A DNA stretch of 64,000 nucleotides, taken from positions 2,108,001-2,172,000 of the forward strand of contig NZ_CP138858.1 of assembly GCF_033878955.1 (NCBI RefSeq). The letters run 5' to 3'. The notes beneath the pieces were generated by a model. That model made no database searches. It was not told where the DNA came from and worked only from the letters and a program-made list of their open reading frames with translations. A program made the translations under genes and the position numbers. Positions 56,657-64,000 of this stretch are shown piece after piece; positions within the stretch are counted from its first letter, which is position 1; the number at the start of each line of letters is the position of its first letter. This stretch comes from Coraliomargarita algicola. GTDB taxonomy: Bacteria > Verrucomicrobiota > Verrucomicrobiia > Opitutales > Coraliomargaritaceae.

Positions 56657-57196
56657 CTAACTTTCTGGATTGGTTTGTAGTTTAAAAGTGACAGTGCCGA
56701 GTTCACGCGATCCTTGGGCACTGAGCTCAGGCAAGTTTTGGCCATCCCACTCAAAGGGGATGCGGATCATTTCGCGGCCGCCCACTTCGCGTGAGGCCTC
56801 CACCACGAAGGCGTAATTGCCTGCGGGCAGATTAAAGAAGCCGCTCTCGCCTTGCCGGTAGACGATGCGGTGGATGCCGGGGGGACGTGTTGGACCACTG
56901 ACCCCATCAATCGGCATATCCTGCGAGCGACCGCTTTTACGCCACCATTGACGCAGGTCCTTGAGCCAGGTTTCCCCCTCGTCATTGCTCATTTTTACAT
57001 CATAGAGCACTGACAAATTCTCCACCGCCTTACGGTCGGAATCTTCGATCCAGACCGCCACATAGGGTCGATGGTATTCCGCCACCGACAAACGGGGAAT
57101 CTCGATCGTGGTTTCAAGTTGCAGGGCTGCCGTCGATTGCAAACAACCCGTGGAAAGTAGCGCCGCTTTGAGCGCGCTCTGTGTTTTGGTTTTCAT
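56657..57196 (-). CDS. DUF2271 domain protein
   Basis: 179 residues. Signal peptide (about 1-24), then the DUF2271 core: HRPYVAVWIEDSDRKAVENLS, WLKDLRQWWRKSG (about 78-90) and a late PAGNYAFVVEASREVGG. Family proteins occur beside PepSY and ApbE genes in many genomes and are secreted; function unknown. Six bp after the PepSY protein gene. Confidence 0.85.
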   Translation of the reverse strand: MKTKTQSALKAALLSTGCLQSTAALQLETTIEIPRLSVAEYHRPYVAVWIEDSDRKAVENLSVLYDVKMSNDEGETWLKDLRQWWRKSGRSQDMPIDGVSGPTRPPGIHRIVYRQGESGFFNLPAGNYAFVVEASREVGGREMIRIPFEWDGQNLPELSAQGSRELGTVTFKLQTNPES

Positions 57197-57202
57197 AATG
57201 AT

Positions 57203-57814
57203 TTAGTGCACAAAAAAGATGATGAGAATGAACGGGAGCAGAAATCCCGAGATAATCAACGGCCAGGTGCTCGGGCGTCGTTTGGCATGCACCAGTAAGA
57301 GGAAGAAGCCTGTCATACAAAAAATGATCGTCGCCACGGAAAATACATCGAGAAAGACGAACCAGGCAAAACCGGTATTTCGCCCCTTATGCAGGTCATT
57401 TAAATAAGCAATCATCCCACGCGTGCTGCGCTCATACATCACCTCCCCACTCTCGCGGTCGATCAGCAACCAAGCATCCCCGCCGGGGCGCGGCAGACTC
57501 ACATAAATCTCATACTCCGACCATTCACTGGACTGATGGGCCACCGACAGGTCAAACTCCTCCTCAATCCAAAGCACCACGCTGTAGGGCAAACTATCTG
57601 TGGCGGCCGCTAAGTCTGCCTGCAATTCGTTGGGCAATAGAGCATCCTGCGCATACACCTCCGGCTCCGAGCCGATGCTGCCGGCATGATTGAGTGTAAT
57701 GCCGGTAAAGGCAAAGAGCAGCATGCCCACCAGTGCGATCGCACTACTGACCCAATGCCAAAGATACAGCTGTTTAGTCAACTGTGCTTTCCAACGACGT
57801 TTCTTAGCTTTCAT
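57203..57814 (-). CDS. PepSY-associated membrane protein
   Basis: 203 residues from ATG 57814; a longer frame to 57943 overlaps the 38-codon ORF and is basic and unlike a signal. An N-terminal membrane helix after basic residues (about 10-40; LYLWHWVSSAIALVGMLLFA, with a His in HW that could bind haem), a periplasmic PepSY-like region, then two C-terminal membrane helices (about 145-200). Such proteins are thought to feed electrons to periplasmic flavoproteins; ApbE in the same set would flavinylate a partner. Confidence 0.78.
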   Translation of the reverse strand: MKAKKRRWKAQLTKQLYLWHWVSSAIALVGMLLFAFTGITLNHAGSIGSEPEVYAQDALLPNELQADLAAATDSLPYSVVLWIEEEFDLSVAHQSSEWSEYEIYVSLPRPGGDAWLLIDRESGEVMYERSTRGMIAYLNDLHKGRNTGFAWFVFLDVFSVATIIFCMTGFFLLLVHAKRRPSTWPLIISGFLLPFILIIFFVH

Positions 57815-57818
57815 ATAA

Positions 57819-57935
57819 TTAATTCTTCTTTGGCGACGCATGTAAGCGCGACGGCTGCACGACAAGCCAGAAAGCCAATACACACAGCAGCCCCGCCTCA
57901 GCCGCCTCTTGATACTGTTGATTCGTGAATGCCAT
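57819..57935 (-). CDS. Possible 38-residue membrane peptide upstream of the PepSY gene
   Basis: ATG at 57935, stop at 57821-57819, 4 bp before the PepSY start, in a different frame. The peptide has one hydrophobic stretch (LLCVLAFWLVV, about 16-26) and a short basic end (ASPKKN). A GAAGG-like ribosome-binding site lies very close to the ATG. Short, so the call rests on tight spacing and coding-like frame only. Confidence 0.45.
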   Translation of the reverse strand: MAFTNQQYQEAAEAGLLCVLAFWLVVQPSRLHASPKKN

Positions 57936-58080
57936 ACCTTCAAATAAGATTGAGTCTCACTAGCGACAAGTAAACTCTAAAAAATAGTGAAGTCGAGAGG
58001 CACGCGACGAGAAGCACTACAGCTCATATTAGCGCCTATCACAGACGCAAAATGCATCGCTCTCCTCAGCCTCGACAGAC

Positions 58081-58114
58081 AAAAAAACCGACCAGCCTTT
58101 CGGATGGTCGGTTT
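58081..58114 (-). terminator. Rho-independent terminator after the autotransporter-repeat PEP-CTERM gene
   Basis: 10-bp perfect stem (58085-58094 with 58105-58114, AAACCGACCA/TGGTCGGTTT), 10-nt loop, and on the minus strand a run of seven T (58087-58081). It lies about 70 bp beyond the stop of the PEP-CTERM gene. A promoter for the 38-aa ORF/PepSY set would lie between 57936 and this point, where I see no clear boxes. Confidence 0.85.
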
Positions 58115-58185
58115 GCACTAAAGCGTTCGCTGAATTAAGCCTCAACGTAGGCACAAGTTGAGCAAATCTCTCCACTCATGCTACG

Positions 58186-59322
58186 CTACATTCTTCGAGC
58201 ACACAAAGTAAGCAGTAATGCAGCTCCCCCAAACAACAAAGCGAAAGTTTGAGGCTCTGGAATAATTGAAACATTCCCCGTAATGCGATCGAAAACAGCC
58301 GATTGCCCATCTGATAAGCCCGATACGCTCACACTAGAAAAGTCACCTGAATATTCCTCTAAATCAAAGATCTGAACTAATGTACCATTCGTATAAGTAC
58401 CACCAGAAAAGTTAAGATCCAGCAAACCACCGAATACCACCGAACCATCAGCGCCTTCAACCAAATCATATGTGCCCAAGGCCAAACTAGGATCTGAGAA
58501 GTCAAAAGTTGTTGTACCGCTAAGCGTCAGAGTCACATCACTTAAGCTCATCGTCCCATCGACGCTCAGTCCATTGACATTCAATGTATTGCCGCCGCCT
58601 TCAACGGTACCAGCTCCAGTCAAAGAAGCACTATGCGTAAAGCTAGCACCTGAGATCGCTGAAATATCAAACGTGCCACCATTCATAACAAGATCCCCAG
58701 CTCCAATGACACCTGCACCACTCATTGCCAATGTGCCACCGCTCACTCGAATATCTCCATCCCAACTGTTAGAGGCATTACTTAGCGTCAGACGGCCATT
58801 ACCAGTCTTATCAATCGTAATTGTTTCCTTAGTGCTAACAGCACCATTAAGAATCACATTACCATAAACAGCAGAATTAGCCGCATTCACATTCACAGTC
58901 TGTGTCGCCCCCGCCGTTGAAGTACCAAAAATAACATCCGCATCTATCTGAAAACTCCCAGCGGTTGGCGTATAATTAATCGCACTACCAGTTCCTGTTC
59001 CGAGAGTTCCAAGCGTCAGCGTCGCCCCACCCGTAGCAGTCAATACATAACCAGAAGCAGCAGAGCTATTCGCGGTCATTCGAGCGATTAGGACTGAAGA
59101 ACTCAAATTTGGTTGCACACTGGCTGCATCGCTAAAAATAGCCAAATCGCCCCCACCATCAGGAAAGCCACTACCGACATTCCAGTTAGATGCTGTGTTC
59201 CAATCCGTTCCAGTGTTATCCCAAGTATAATTCACAGCGTGAAGCGTGCCGAGTGAAAGAGTGCTAAGAATCCCAAATGAGAGTCCAAGTGCTAAAGATG
59301 GAGTGGGTAATGTTTTTTTCAT
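58186..59322 (-). CDS. PEP-CTERM protein with autotransporter-associated beta strands
   Basis: 378 residues. Signal peptide (about 1-30), then a Gly/Thr/Ser-rich beta-helix-like stretch with the autotransporter-associated beta strand repeat pattern (NSWDGDIRVSGGTLAMSGAG), ending with a PEP-CTERM tag (IIPEPQTFALLFGGAALLLT, then RRM) at about 354-378. Exported and probably anchored via exosortase. It has its own terminator and no close partner gene. Confidence 0.9.
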   Translation of the reverse strand: MKKTLPTPSLALGLSFGILSTLSLGTLHAVNYTWDNTGTDWNTASNWNVGSGFPDGGGDLAIFSDAASVQPNLSSSVLIARMTANSSAASGYVLTATGGATLTLGTLGTGTGSAINYTPTAGSFQIDADVIFGTSTAGATQTVNVNAANSAVYGNVILNGAVSTKETITIDKTGNGRLTLSNASNSWDGDIRVSGGTLAMSGAGVIGAGDLVMNGGTFDISAISGASFTHSASLTGAGTVEGGGNTLNVNGLSVDGTMSLSDVTLTLSGTTTFDFSDPSLALGTYDLVEGADGSVVFGGLLDLNFSGGTYTNGTLVQIFDLEEYSGDFSSVSVSGLSDGQSAVFDRITGNVSIIPEPQTFALLFGGAALLLTLCARRM

Positions 59323-59433
59323 AGTAACTTAAGGTGTATATTATATTTCCACTGAGGTATCACACCTCAGAAAGGCTATTCTTCGTAAACGCTATGAAAC
59401 ATCAAGCAACGATACATGACATGCAGATATAGC

Positions 59434-59449
59434 GTTCCACATAAGGAAC
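59434..59449. promoter_or_regulatory. Palindrome GTTCC-N6-GGAAC, copy 1 (putative operator)
   Basis: GTTCCACATAAGGAAC; arms of five bases that pair exactly, six-base spacer. Same arms and spacing as copy 2, 69 bp away. Such dimer-binding layout fits a repressor or activator site; no cognate regulator identified. Confidence 0.5.
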
Positions 59450-59502
59450 AAGATGAGCCATCCGAACGAGATGGCATCGACTGCCACAAAAGACACGCAC
59501 AT

Positions 59503-59518
59503 GTTCCACAATAGGAAC
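59503..59518. promoter_or_regulatory. Palindrome GTTCC-N6-GGAAC, copy 2 (putative operator)
   Basis: GTTCCACAATAGGAAC; extends to TGTTCC...GGAACA (59502-59519). It repeats copy 1, with 69 bp between centres (between six and seven helical turns). Confidence 0.5.
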
Positions 59519-59693
59519 AACAATGCAGGCAGCTACTGTAAGGAGCTTGATGAACTAGTGCGATACTCCCAGATTCAATAAACGCTCCTAGCGTGAGCCT
59601 CAATCTGGCAAGATTCTCTCGAACAAATATATCATTTAAAGCCTCACACAGACAAACCCTGGTTGTTCATTGCCCCCTCAATACACGCTCCCC

Positions 59694-60380
59694 ATGCATA
59701 TAATAACGAATTTATATCCAAAGAATAAACAAGCCACCCGTCCAAACAATATAGGTTTCACGCTCATCGAACTCTTGGCATCAATCGCAATTATAGGCGT
59801 TCTCATGGCAATCCTAATACCAGCGATCGGGCGTATTAAGGCCTCAGCCCAAAATGCCAACTGCGCGAGTAACATGCGAGAGCTGGGTCAAGGGCTGCTG
59901 CTATTTACCCAAGATAACAAGGGACAACTCCCCCTATCAATCCAACCGGATCCACGCAAACCGGACGACGATGGGACTGTCTCTTGGCAAATTCTAATGA
60001 TGCGGCAATTAGATGTCCCCTTCGCACAAAGAGGCGACAAGAGTATTTTCATCTGCCCATCCCATCGGAACACGTATCCACAAGACGCCTACCGAACCTA
60101 TGCGCTCAATCTTTCAGGGGCCGAACCCACCGTCGATGCGCCTAGGCTACTTAGCCTCACCAACCCATCCCAAACCGCTCTGCTAGTTGAAAGTAGACAT
60201 GAATCTGGTGGTGCTGGCTATGTGTCGCTTAGCCGCAGCATCAATGGTGGGAGTGGCAAGCATCGCTTAGATTACCGGCACAACGGGCAAATGAACATAT
60301 TTATGGCCGACGGTCACATTCAAAGCATCAGTGAGGACGACCCTAAAATCGACGACTATCTGCTCAACATTCGAAACTAA
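59694..60380 (+). CDS. Type II secretion pseudopilin-like protein (prepilin N-terminus, H-X9-DG)
   Basis: 228 residues from ATG 59694 (an upstream TTG at 59670 would add eight). The prepilin cleavage site is GFTLIELLASIAIIGVLMAI with Glu at +5. The pilin-like body contains ASNMRELGQGLLLFTQDN and a C-terminal HNGQMNIFMADGH of the H-x9-DG type. This group is expanded in Planctomycetes and Verrucomicrobiota and may be linked to polysaccharide degradation or export. Six bp before the next Gfo/Idh gene. Confidence 0.9.
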   Translation: MHIITNLYPKNKQATRPNNIGFTLIELLASIAIIGVLMAILIPAIGRIKASAQNANCASNMRELGQGLLLFTQDNKGQLPLSIQPDPRKPDDDGTVSWQILMMRQLDVPFAQRGDKSIFICPSHRNTYPQDAYRTYALNLSGAEPTVDAPRLLSLTNPSQTALLVESRHESGGAGYVSLSRSINGGSGKHRLDYRHNGQMNIFMADGHIQSISEDDPKIDDYLLNIRN

Positions 60381-60386
60381 AACATA

Positions 60387-61721
60387 ATGACTCGACACAA
60401 ATATGCAGCAGTGGGAACGGGAGGCCGTATCCCTATGTTTATTGATCCGATTGCCGACACCTATCGCCAGAGTTGCGAATTGGTGGGTCTCTGCGATAGT
60501 AGCGCCACTCGACGCCGCTGGCACCAACAGCGTTTATGCAAAGAGTATGGAATCGATCCCATCCCCGATTACGGGATCGAAGACTTCGACCGCATGCTAG
60601 CTGAAGGCCAGCCCGACACAGTCATCGTTTGCGTGCCAGACAGCCTGCATCATGAGTATATCGTGCGCAGCCTAGAGTTTGGAGCGGACGTCATCTGCGA
60701 AAAGCCGCTGACCACCGATGCGGACAAATTTGCTGTGATTGAAGATGCGGTTCGTCGCACTGGAAAACGTGTGCGCACAACCTTCAATTATCGTTGGGCT
60801 CCTGGCGCCACCCAAGTTCGAAAACTCATCGCCGAGGGGGCGATCGGAACGGTCAAACACGTGGACTTCGAATACATGCTCAACACTGCGCATGGTGCCG
60901 ATTACTTTCGCCGCTGGCACAGCTATAAAGAACTGTCGGGCGGGCTCTTCGTGCACAAATGCACGCACCATTTCGATTTGATCAACTGGTGGATCGATGC
61001 GATCCCAGAAACCGTCTTTGCTATGGGCGCCCTCGCATTTTATGGCAAAGACAATGCCGTGGCCCGCGGGCAGGAAGCACTGACACGCTACGATCGTTAT
61101 ACCGGCGTCGAAGCATCCGAAGGCGACCCGTTCCGAATGAATCTAGAGGGCGACCCGACTTTGAAAGGCCTTTACCTCGAAGCTGAAAAAGACAGTGGCT
61201 ACATTCGCGACGAGAATGTCTTCCGCGAAGGCATCGACATTGAAGATTCGCTCAGCGCCACCATTCGCTATCGCAGCGGTGTCATTGCCAGCTATTCACT
61301 CAATGCTTATTGCCCCGCGGAAGGGTTTCGAGTTGCCATCACGGGGGACGAAGGGCGTCTCGAATACTCAGAAACCCACGCGGCACATATCATAACAGGC
61401 GATCGGGACATCAAGTTCGAGCCCACCGCCTCTCGGGGTGCCTCACTAAAGGTCCATCGTTTATTCGAAGAACCGCAAGTCATCCCGATCAATATGCCGG
61501 AAGGTGGCCATGGCGGAGCGGATCCGCTCATTCAGGAACAAATGTTCTCCGAAAACCCAGCACCCGAATCCTACGGACGCAATGCCGGCCATCAACAAGG
61601 TGCGGCCTCTCTATTAGTGGGCGCTGCCGGGAATCGATCCATCGCAACCGGGCAAGCAATCCGCATCACCGACCTATACCCACTTTCTCCAGAAAGTGTG
61701 CAATTGAGCGAACTCATTTAA
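60387..61721 (+). CDS. Gfo/Idh/MocA family oxidoreductase
   Basis: 444 residues. Rossmann motif AAVGTGGRIPMF, CEKPLTTDADKF (Glu105-Lys106-Pro107), and a long C-terminal domain (DFEYMLNTAHGADYFRRWHSYK, LSGGLFVHKCTHHFDLINWW). Longer than the other Gfo/Idh protein in this window, which fits a separate subgroup of sugar dehydrogenases. It follows the pseudopilin gene by 6 bp and precedes a glycoside hydrolase; the three are probably a sugar-use set. Confidence 0.91.
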   Translation: MTRHKYAAVGTGGRIPMFIDPIADTYRQSCELVGLCDSSATRRRWHQQRLCKEYGIDPIPDYGIEDFDRMLAEGQPDTVIVCVPDSLHHEYIVRSLEFGADVICEKPLTTDADKFAVIEDAVRRTGKRVRTTFNYRWAPGATQVRKLIAEGAIGTVKHVDFEYMLNTAHGADYFRRWHSYKELSGGLFVHKCTHHFDLINWWIDAIPETVFAMGALAFYGKDNAVARGQEALTRYDRYTGVEASEGDPFRMNLEGDPTLKGLYLEAEKDSGYIRDENVFREGIDIEDSLSATIRYRSGVIASYSLNAYCPAEGFRVAITGDEGRLEYSETHAAHIITGDRDIKFEPTASRGASLKVHRLFEEPQVIPINMPEGGHGGADPLIQEQMFSENPAPESYGRNAGHQQGAASLLVGAAGNRSIATGQAIRITDLYPLSPESVQLSELI

Positions 61722-61760
61722 TCGAGCCCCGACTGCAGCAGCCCTCTCCCAATACATAGC

Positions 61761-64000
61761 ATGAAACGCCCTTCCTTTAAATCACTCATGGCTGCACTGT
61801 GCCTAGTGGCCGCCAGTCACCTACCCGCAAGCCCCGTGCCCACAACAACGACTCTAGCCAACTGCACAGTATCGCTTCCAGAAGCGGCGCGCTTTATAGC
61901 AGTGGAGCCATCAAGCGCCCCTCAGGTCTGGTGCCTCGTGGAGAATTCTGCCAATAAGCCCCGCGACCTCAGACTGGACTTACTGCTCAACCGCATAGGG
62001 GCCGAACCAAGCTTACATTCGCAGACGATTCAACTAGACGCCAAGGAGTCACGGCGCATCAACTTGCCAAGCGCCTGGTTTGAGCAATTCGGGGTCTATC
62101 GTCTCGATTACAGGCTCGCCGAAGAGGCCTCACAAGCTTCGCCTTGGGGCAGCGATCTGTTAGCTATTTACCCGCGCAACCCACAGCCTGCAGCTGGGGA
62201 AAGTGCCATGCCTATCGGCTTCGCGACGGGTGCTGCACTATGCACGCCTCGCCTCTTGGAGATCGCTGCCTCACTGGGCTTTGAATACTACCGCTACAAT
62301 GCCGTCTGGGCACAGGTCCAGCCACAAGAGGGCGTCTGGAATTGGGAGCGCATTGACGACTATCTAGCCCAAGTGCAGCAGCATGGATTTCAGTGGCATG
62401 TCACCACCACAGGTTGCCCATCCTGGGCAACTGAAGAACGCTTTGATCCTCCGCCACTAGAGCCTTGGCGCGAGTGGATCAGCGCACTCGCGACCCGTCA
62501 TTCAGACAGTATGCAATTCTGGGAAATCTGGAACGAACCCAATATCGGATTTTTCAATGGCTCGGTCGAAGAGTATACCGAAGTGCAGCGCGTCGCTCAC
62601 GACGCGATCAAAGCGATTTCCCCGGATACCATTGTCACTTCGGGCGGCTATGCAGGCATGAATCACCACAAGTCAAAGCCAGGCGCATTCGAAGCCGCAC
62701 TTTTAGAGCATCCGCGCGCCTACGACTGGTTCGCCTACCACATGCACGACACCTTTCCCCAATTCTACAGTGATTTGCACCACCAGCTCGCAGCCATTCA
62801 GCAACGCACGGGAAAAACAGATGTCCCGATCGTCTTTACCGAGACCGGATTCGACACCCGCCATGGGCAACGTTTTCAAGCCGAAACACTGTTGAAAAAG
62901 ATCACTTACGCCGCCGCAATCGGCGCCAAGAGCTACACCTGGTATAATCTATTGGATCGCGCGGGCCGAGATAATCCCAACCAAGCCGGTAAGACCTTTG
63001 GCCTCATCACTAACCCAACCGGCACGGGTGACTTTGCTGCGATTGAGGACGCAATACGCCCCAAGGAGTCCTTTGTCGCCGCCGCCACCGCAATCCCGAA
63101 ATTACGCCGTCTGCCCGCGCTCGACATTTGGTCTGAAAATGATGGCTTATTCGCTTTTCTATTTGGCCGCACAGATGAGCATTTACTCGTCGCCTGGCGG
63201 GAGGACCCCCAAATTCCCGATGCCATTTGGGCCGTGCGCACCGATGCGCAACAAGTCATTCAAACGGACCTGTTTGGTAACACAACTGAGCTCCCCGTGG
63301 TCGACGGCGTCGCACTCGTGACACTGGGCGCCCCACACTATTACGACTTCGTTGGTTCGCCAACCACTCCAGAGCGATTGGCGCCCTTGGTTAGTCTGCC
63401 TCAGACGGTGTCCCCCGATGCCGATGGCGTGGCCTCACTGGAGTTAAAACTACAGAACCCACTCCAACGTACGGTCACCGTGACTGCGACGGCTCAAGTA
63501 AAAGCGAGCCTGAGCTCCACACAAACAGTCACCCGTGAAATCGCAGCCGGTGCATCGGGAACATTCCCCATGCGTTTTGATGTGGGTCAGGGAGCGCTCG
63601 GAGAAATCGTCACCGTGGATGCAGCATTTACTTTTAAAGAGATCGCATGGGCCCCTAGCCTAGAAATTCCAGTCGTCTACAATATCATTCGAGCGGACAC
63701 CACCACTCGCATCGAGTTAAAGAGCCTCAATCAGGTGCTCAACAAACAGGACTATGATCCACATACCCTGCATTTGCTCTGGGGCAGCCCTGCGGACTTA
63801 AGTGTCCGCGCCAAGATACACTCCAGTCCCTCCTCGCAGCGTATTAAAATGACTTATCAAGTCACCGACAACCAGCACTATGCCGCCAGCGCAGAGGAGC
63901 CCCTCTTGGATGGCGATGCACTTGAGATCGGATGGGAAAGCGAGCAAGGCGTCCGTGGGCATCTCGCCATTGCCGGCGACCTCGGGACCTCTCCTCGCAG
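61761..64000 (+). CDS. Secreted glycoside hydrolase, clan-A-like (cut by window edge)
   Basis: The frame is open from ATG 61761 to the window end (746 codons shown, no stop). Signal peptide (about 1-23, ends LPASP). A beta-sandwich-like N-terminal part precedes a TIM-barrel with the acid/base Glu259 in FWEIWNEPN and the nucleophile Glu361 in IVFTETGFD, as in clan GH-A (GH5/GH39-like). Beta-rich domains follow from about residue 520. It cleaves a glycan; which one is unknown. Adjacent genes support sugar catabolism. Confidence 0.87.
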   Translation, partial: MKRPSFKSLMAALCLVAASHLPASPVPTTTTLANCTVSLPEAARFIAVEPSSAPQVWCLVENSANKPRDLRLDLLLNRIGAEPSLHSQTIQLDAKESRRINLPSAWFEQFGVYRLDYRLAEEASQASPWGSDLLAIYPRNPQPAAGESAMPIGFATGAALCTPRLLEIAASLGFEYYRYNAVWAQVQPQEGVWNWERIDDYLAQVQQHGFQWHVTTTGCPSWATEERFDPPPLEPWREWISALATRHSDSMQFWEIWNEPNIGFFNGSVEEYTEVQRVAHDAIKAISPDTIVTSGGYAGMNHHKSKPGAFEAALLEHPRAYDWFAYHMHDTFPQFYSDLHHQLAAIQQRTGKTDVPIVFTETGFDTRHGQRFQAETLLKKITYAAAIGAKSYTWYNLLDRAGRDNPNQAGKTFGLITNPTGTGDFAAIEDAIRPKESFVAAATAIPKLRRLPALDIWSENDGLFAFLFGRTDEHLLVAWREDPQIPDAIWAVRTDAQQVIQTDLFGNTTELPVVDGVALVTLGAPHYYDFVGSPTTPERLAPLVSLPQTVSPDADGVASLELKLQNPLQRTVTVTATAQVKASLSSTQTVTREIAAGASGTFPMRFDVGQGALGEIVTVDAAFTFKEIAWAPSLEIPVVYNIIRADTTTRIELKSLNQVLNKQDYDPHTLHLLWGSPADLSVRAKIHSSPSSQRIKMTYQVTDNQHYAASAEEPLLDGDALEIGWESEQGVRGHLAIAGDLGTSPR

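Larger units (their letters stand above)
59323..59693. other. Intergenic region with paired palindromes
   Basis: 371 bp between the divergent PEP-CTERM and pseudopilin genes. No gene seen (a 75-codon minus frame at 59376-59603 is Cys-rich and not supported). It holds two similar 16-bp inverted repeats at 59434-59449 and 59503-59518, described separately. No confident promoter boxes. Confidence 0.6.

Noticed and set aside
59376..59603. 75-codon Cys-rich minus-strand frame
   Set aside because: No ribosome site or homology seen, and it spans the palindromes of a divergent promoter region.

Overview
The window looks like a piece of a Verrucomicrobiota chromosome, most likely Opitutae/Puniceicoccales (Coraliomargarita-like). 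That placement is inference. It rests on two PEP-CTERM proteins, an H-X9-DG type pseudopilin, ThuA and Gfo/Idh/MocA sugar genes, sulfotransferases (common in marine lineages), and balanced to moderate GC. Both ends cut genes: trigger factor (tig) at the left and a clan-A type glycoside hydrolase at the right. I saw no rRNA, tRNA, CRISPR array or transposase.

Left part (1-16.2 kb): tig, a DUF805 protein and an EamA transporter are followed by a minus-strand set made of queG, an OmpR-type response regulator and a histidine kinase, joined by two 4-nt ATGA overlaps. Downstream on the same strand lies a GT39/GT2 pair of the ArnT/ArnC-like type. Then come a very large MASE1-CHASE hybrid kinase, hflK-hflC, and an AraC regulator divergent from a ThuA + Gfo/Idh pair.

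Centre (16.2-45.5 kb): a polysaccharide island. Twenty minus-strand genes (39076 down to 16288) are packed with short gaps or overlaps: outer-membrane beta-barrel, Wza-like exporter, Wzc-like kinase, an endonuclease/exonuclease/phosphatase-fold protein, the priming polyprenyl glycosylphosphotransferase, ten glycosyltransferases, two hexapeptide acyltransferases, a sulfotransferase, an O-antigen ligase-like polymerase and a deacetylase-like protein. A PEP-CTERM gene with its own terminator sits just upstream. Divergently, a plus-strand operon encodes a Wzm/Wzt ABC exporter, a decayed methyltransferase, a DUF616 protein and two sulfotransferases. No Wzx flippase and no exosortase is visible.

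Right part (45.5-64 kb): uvrA, a glutaredoxin, a divergent hisI, transketolase and an octaheme lipoprotein cytochrome with HEAT/TPR tail. Next is a 1.1-kb tandem array of about 178-bp units that runs into the 3' end of apbE. ApbE heads the distal end of a five-gene minus-strand set (38-aa ORF, PepSY membrane protein, DUF2271, DUF4198, ApbE) that resembles a flavin-linked electron-transfer or metal-related module. The window closes with an autotransporter-repeat PEP-CTERM protein, an intergenic region carrying two matching 16-bp palindromes, a pseudopilin, a second Gfo/Idh oxidoreductase and the truncated glycoside hydrolase.

Most unusual items: the higher-order tandem array whose monomers carry a copy of the last codons of apbE; the methyltransferase pseudogene directly after wzt; the terminator that ends at the start codon of the first polysaccharide gene; and the paired palindromes upstream of the pseudopilin/PEP-CTERM genes.
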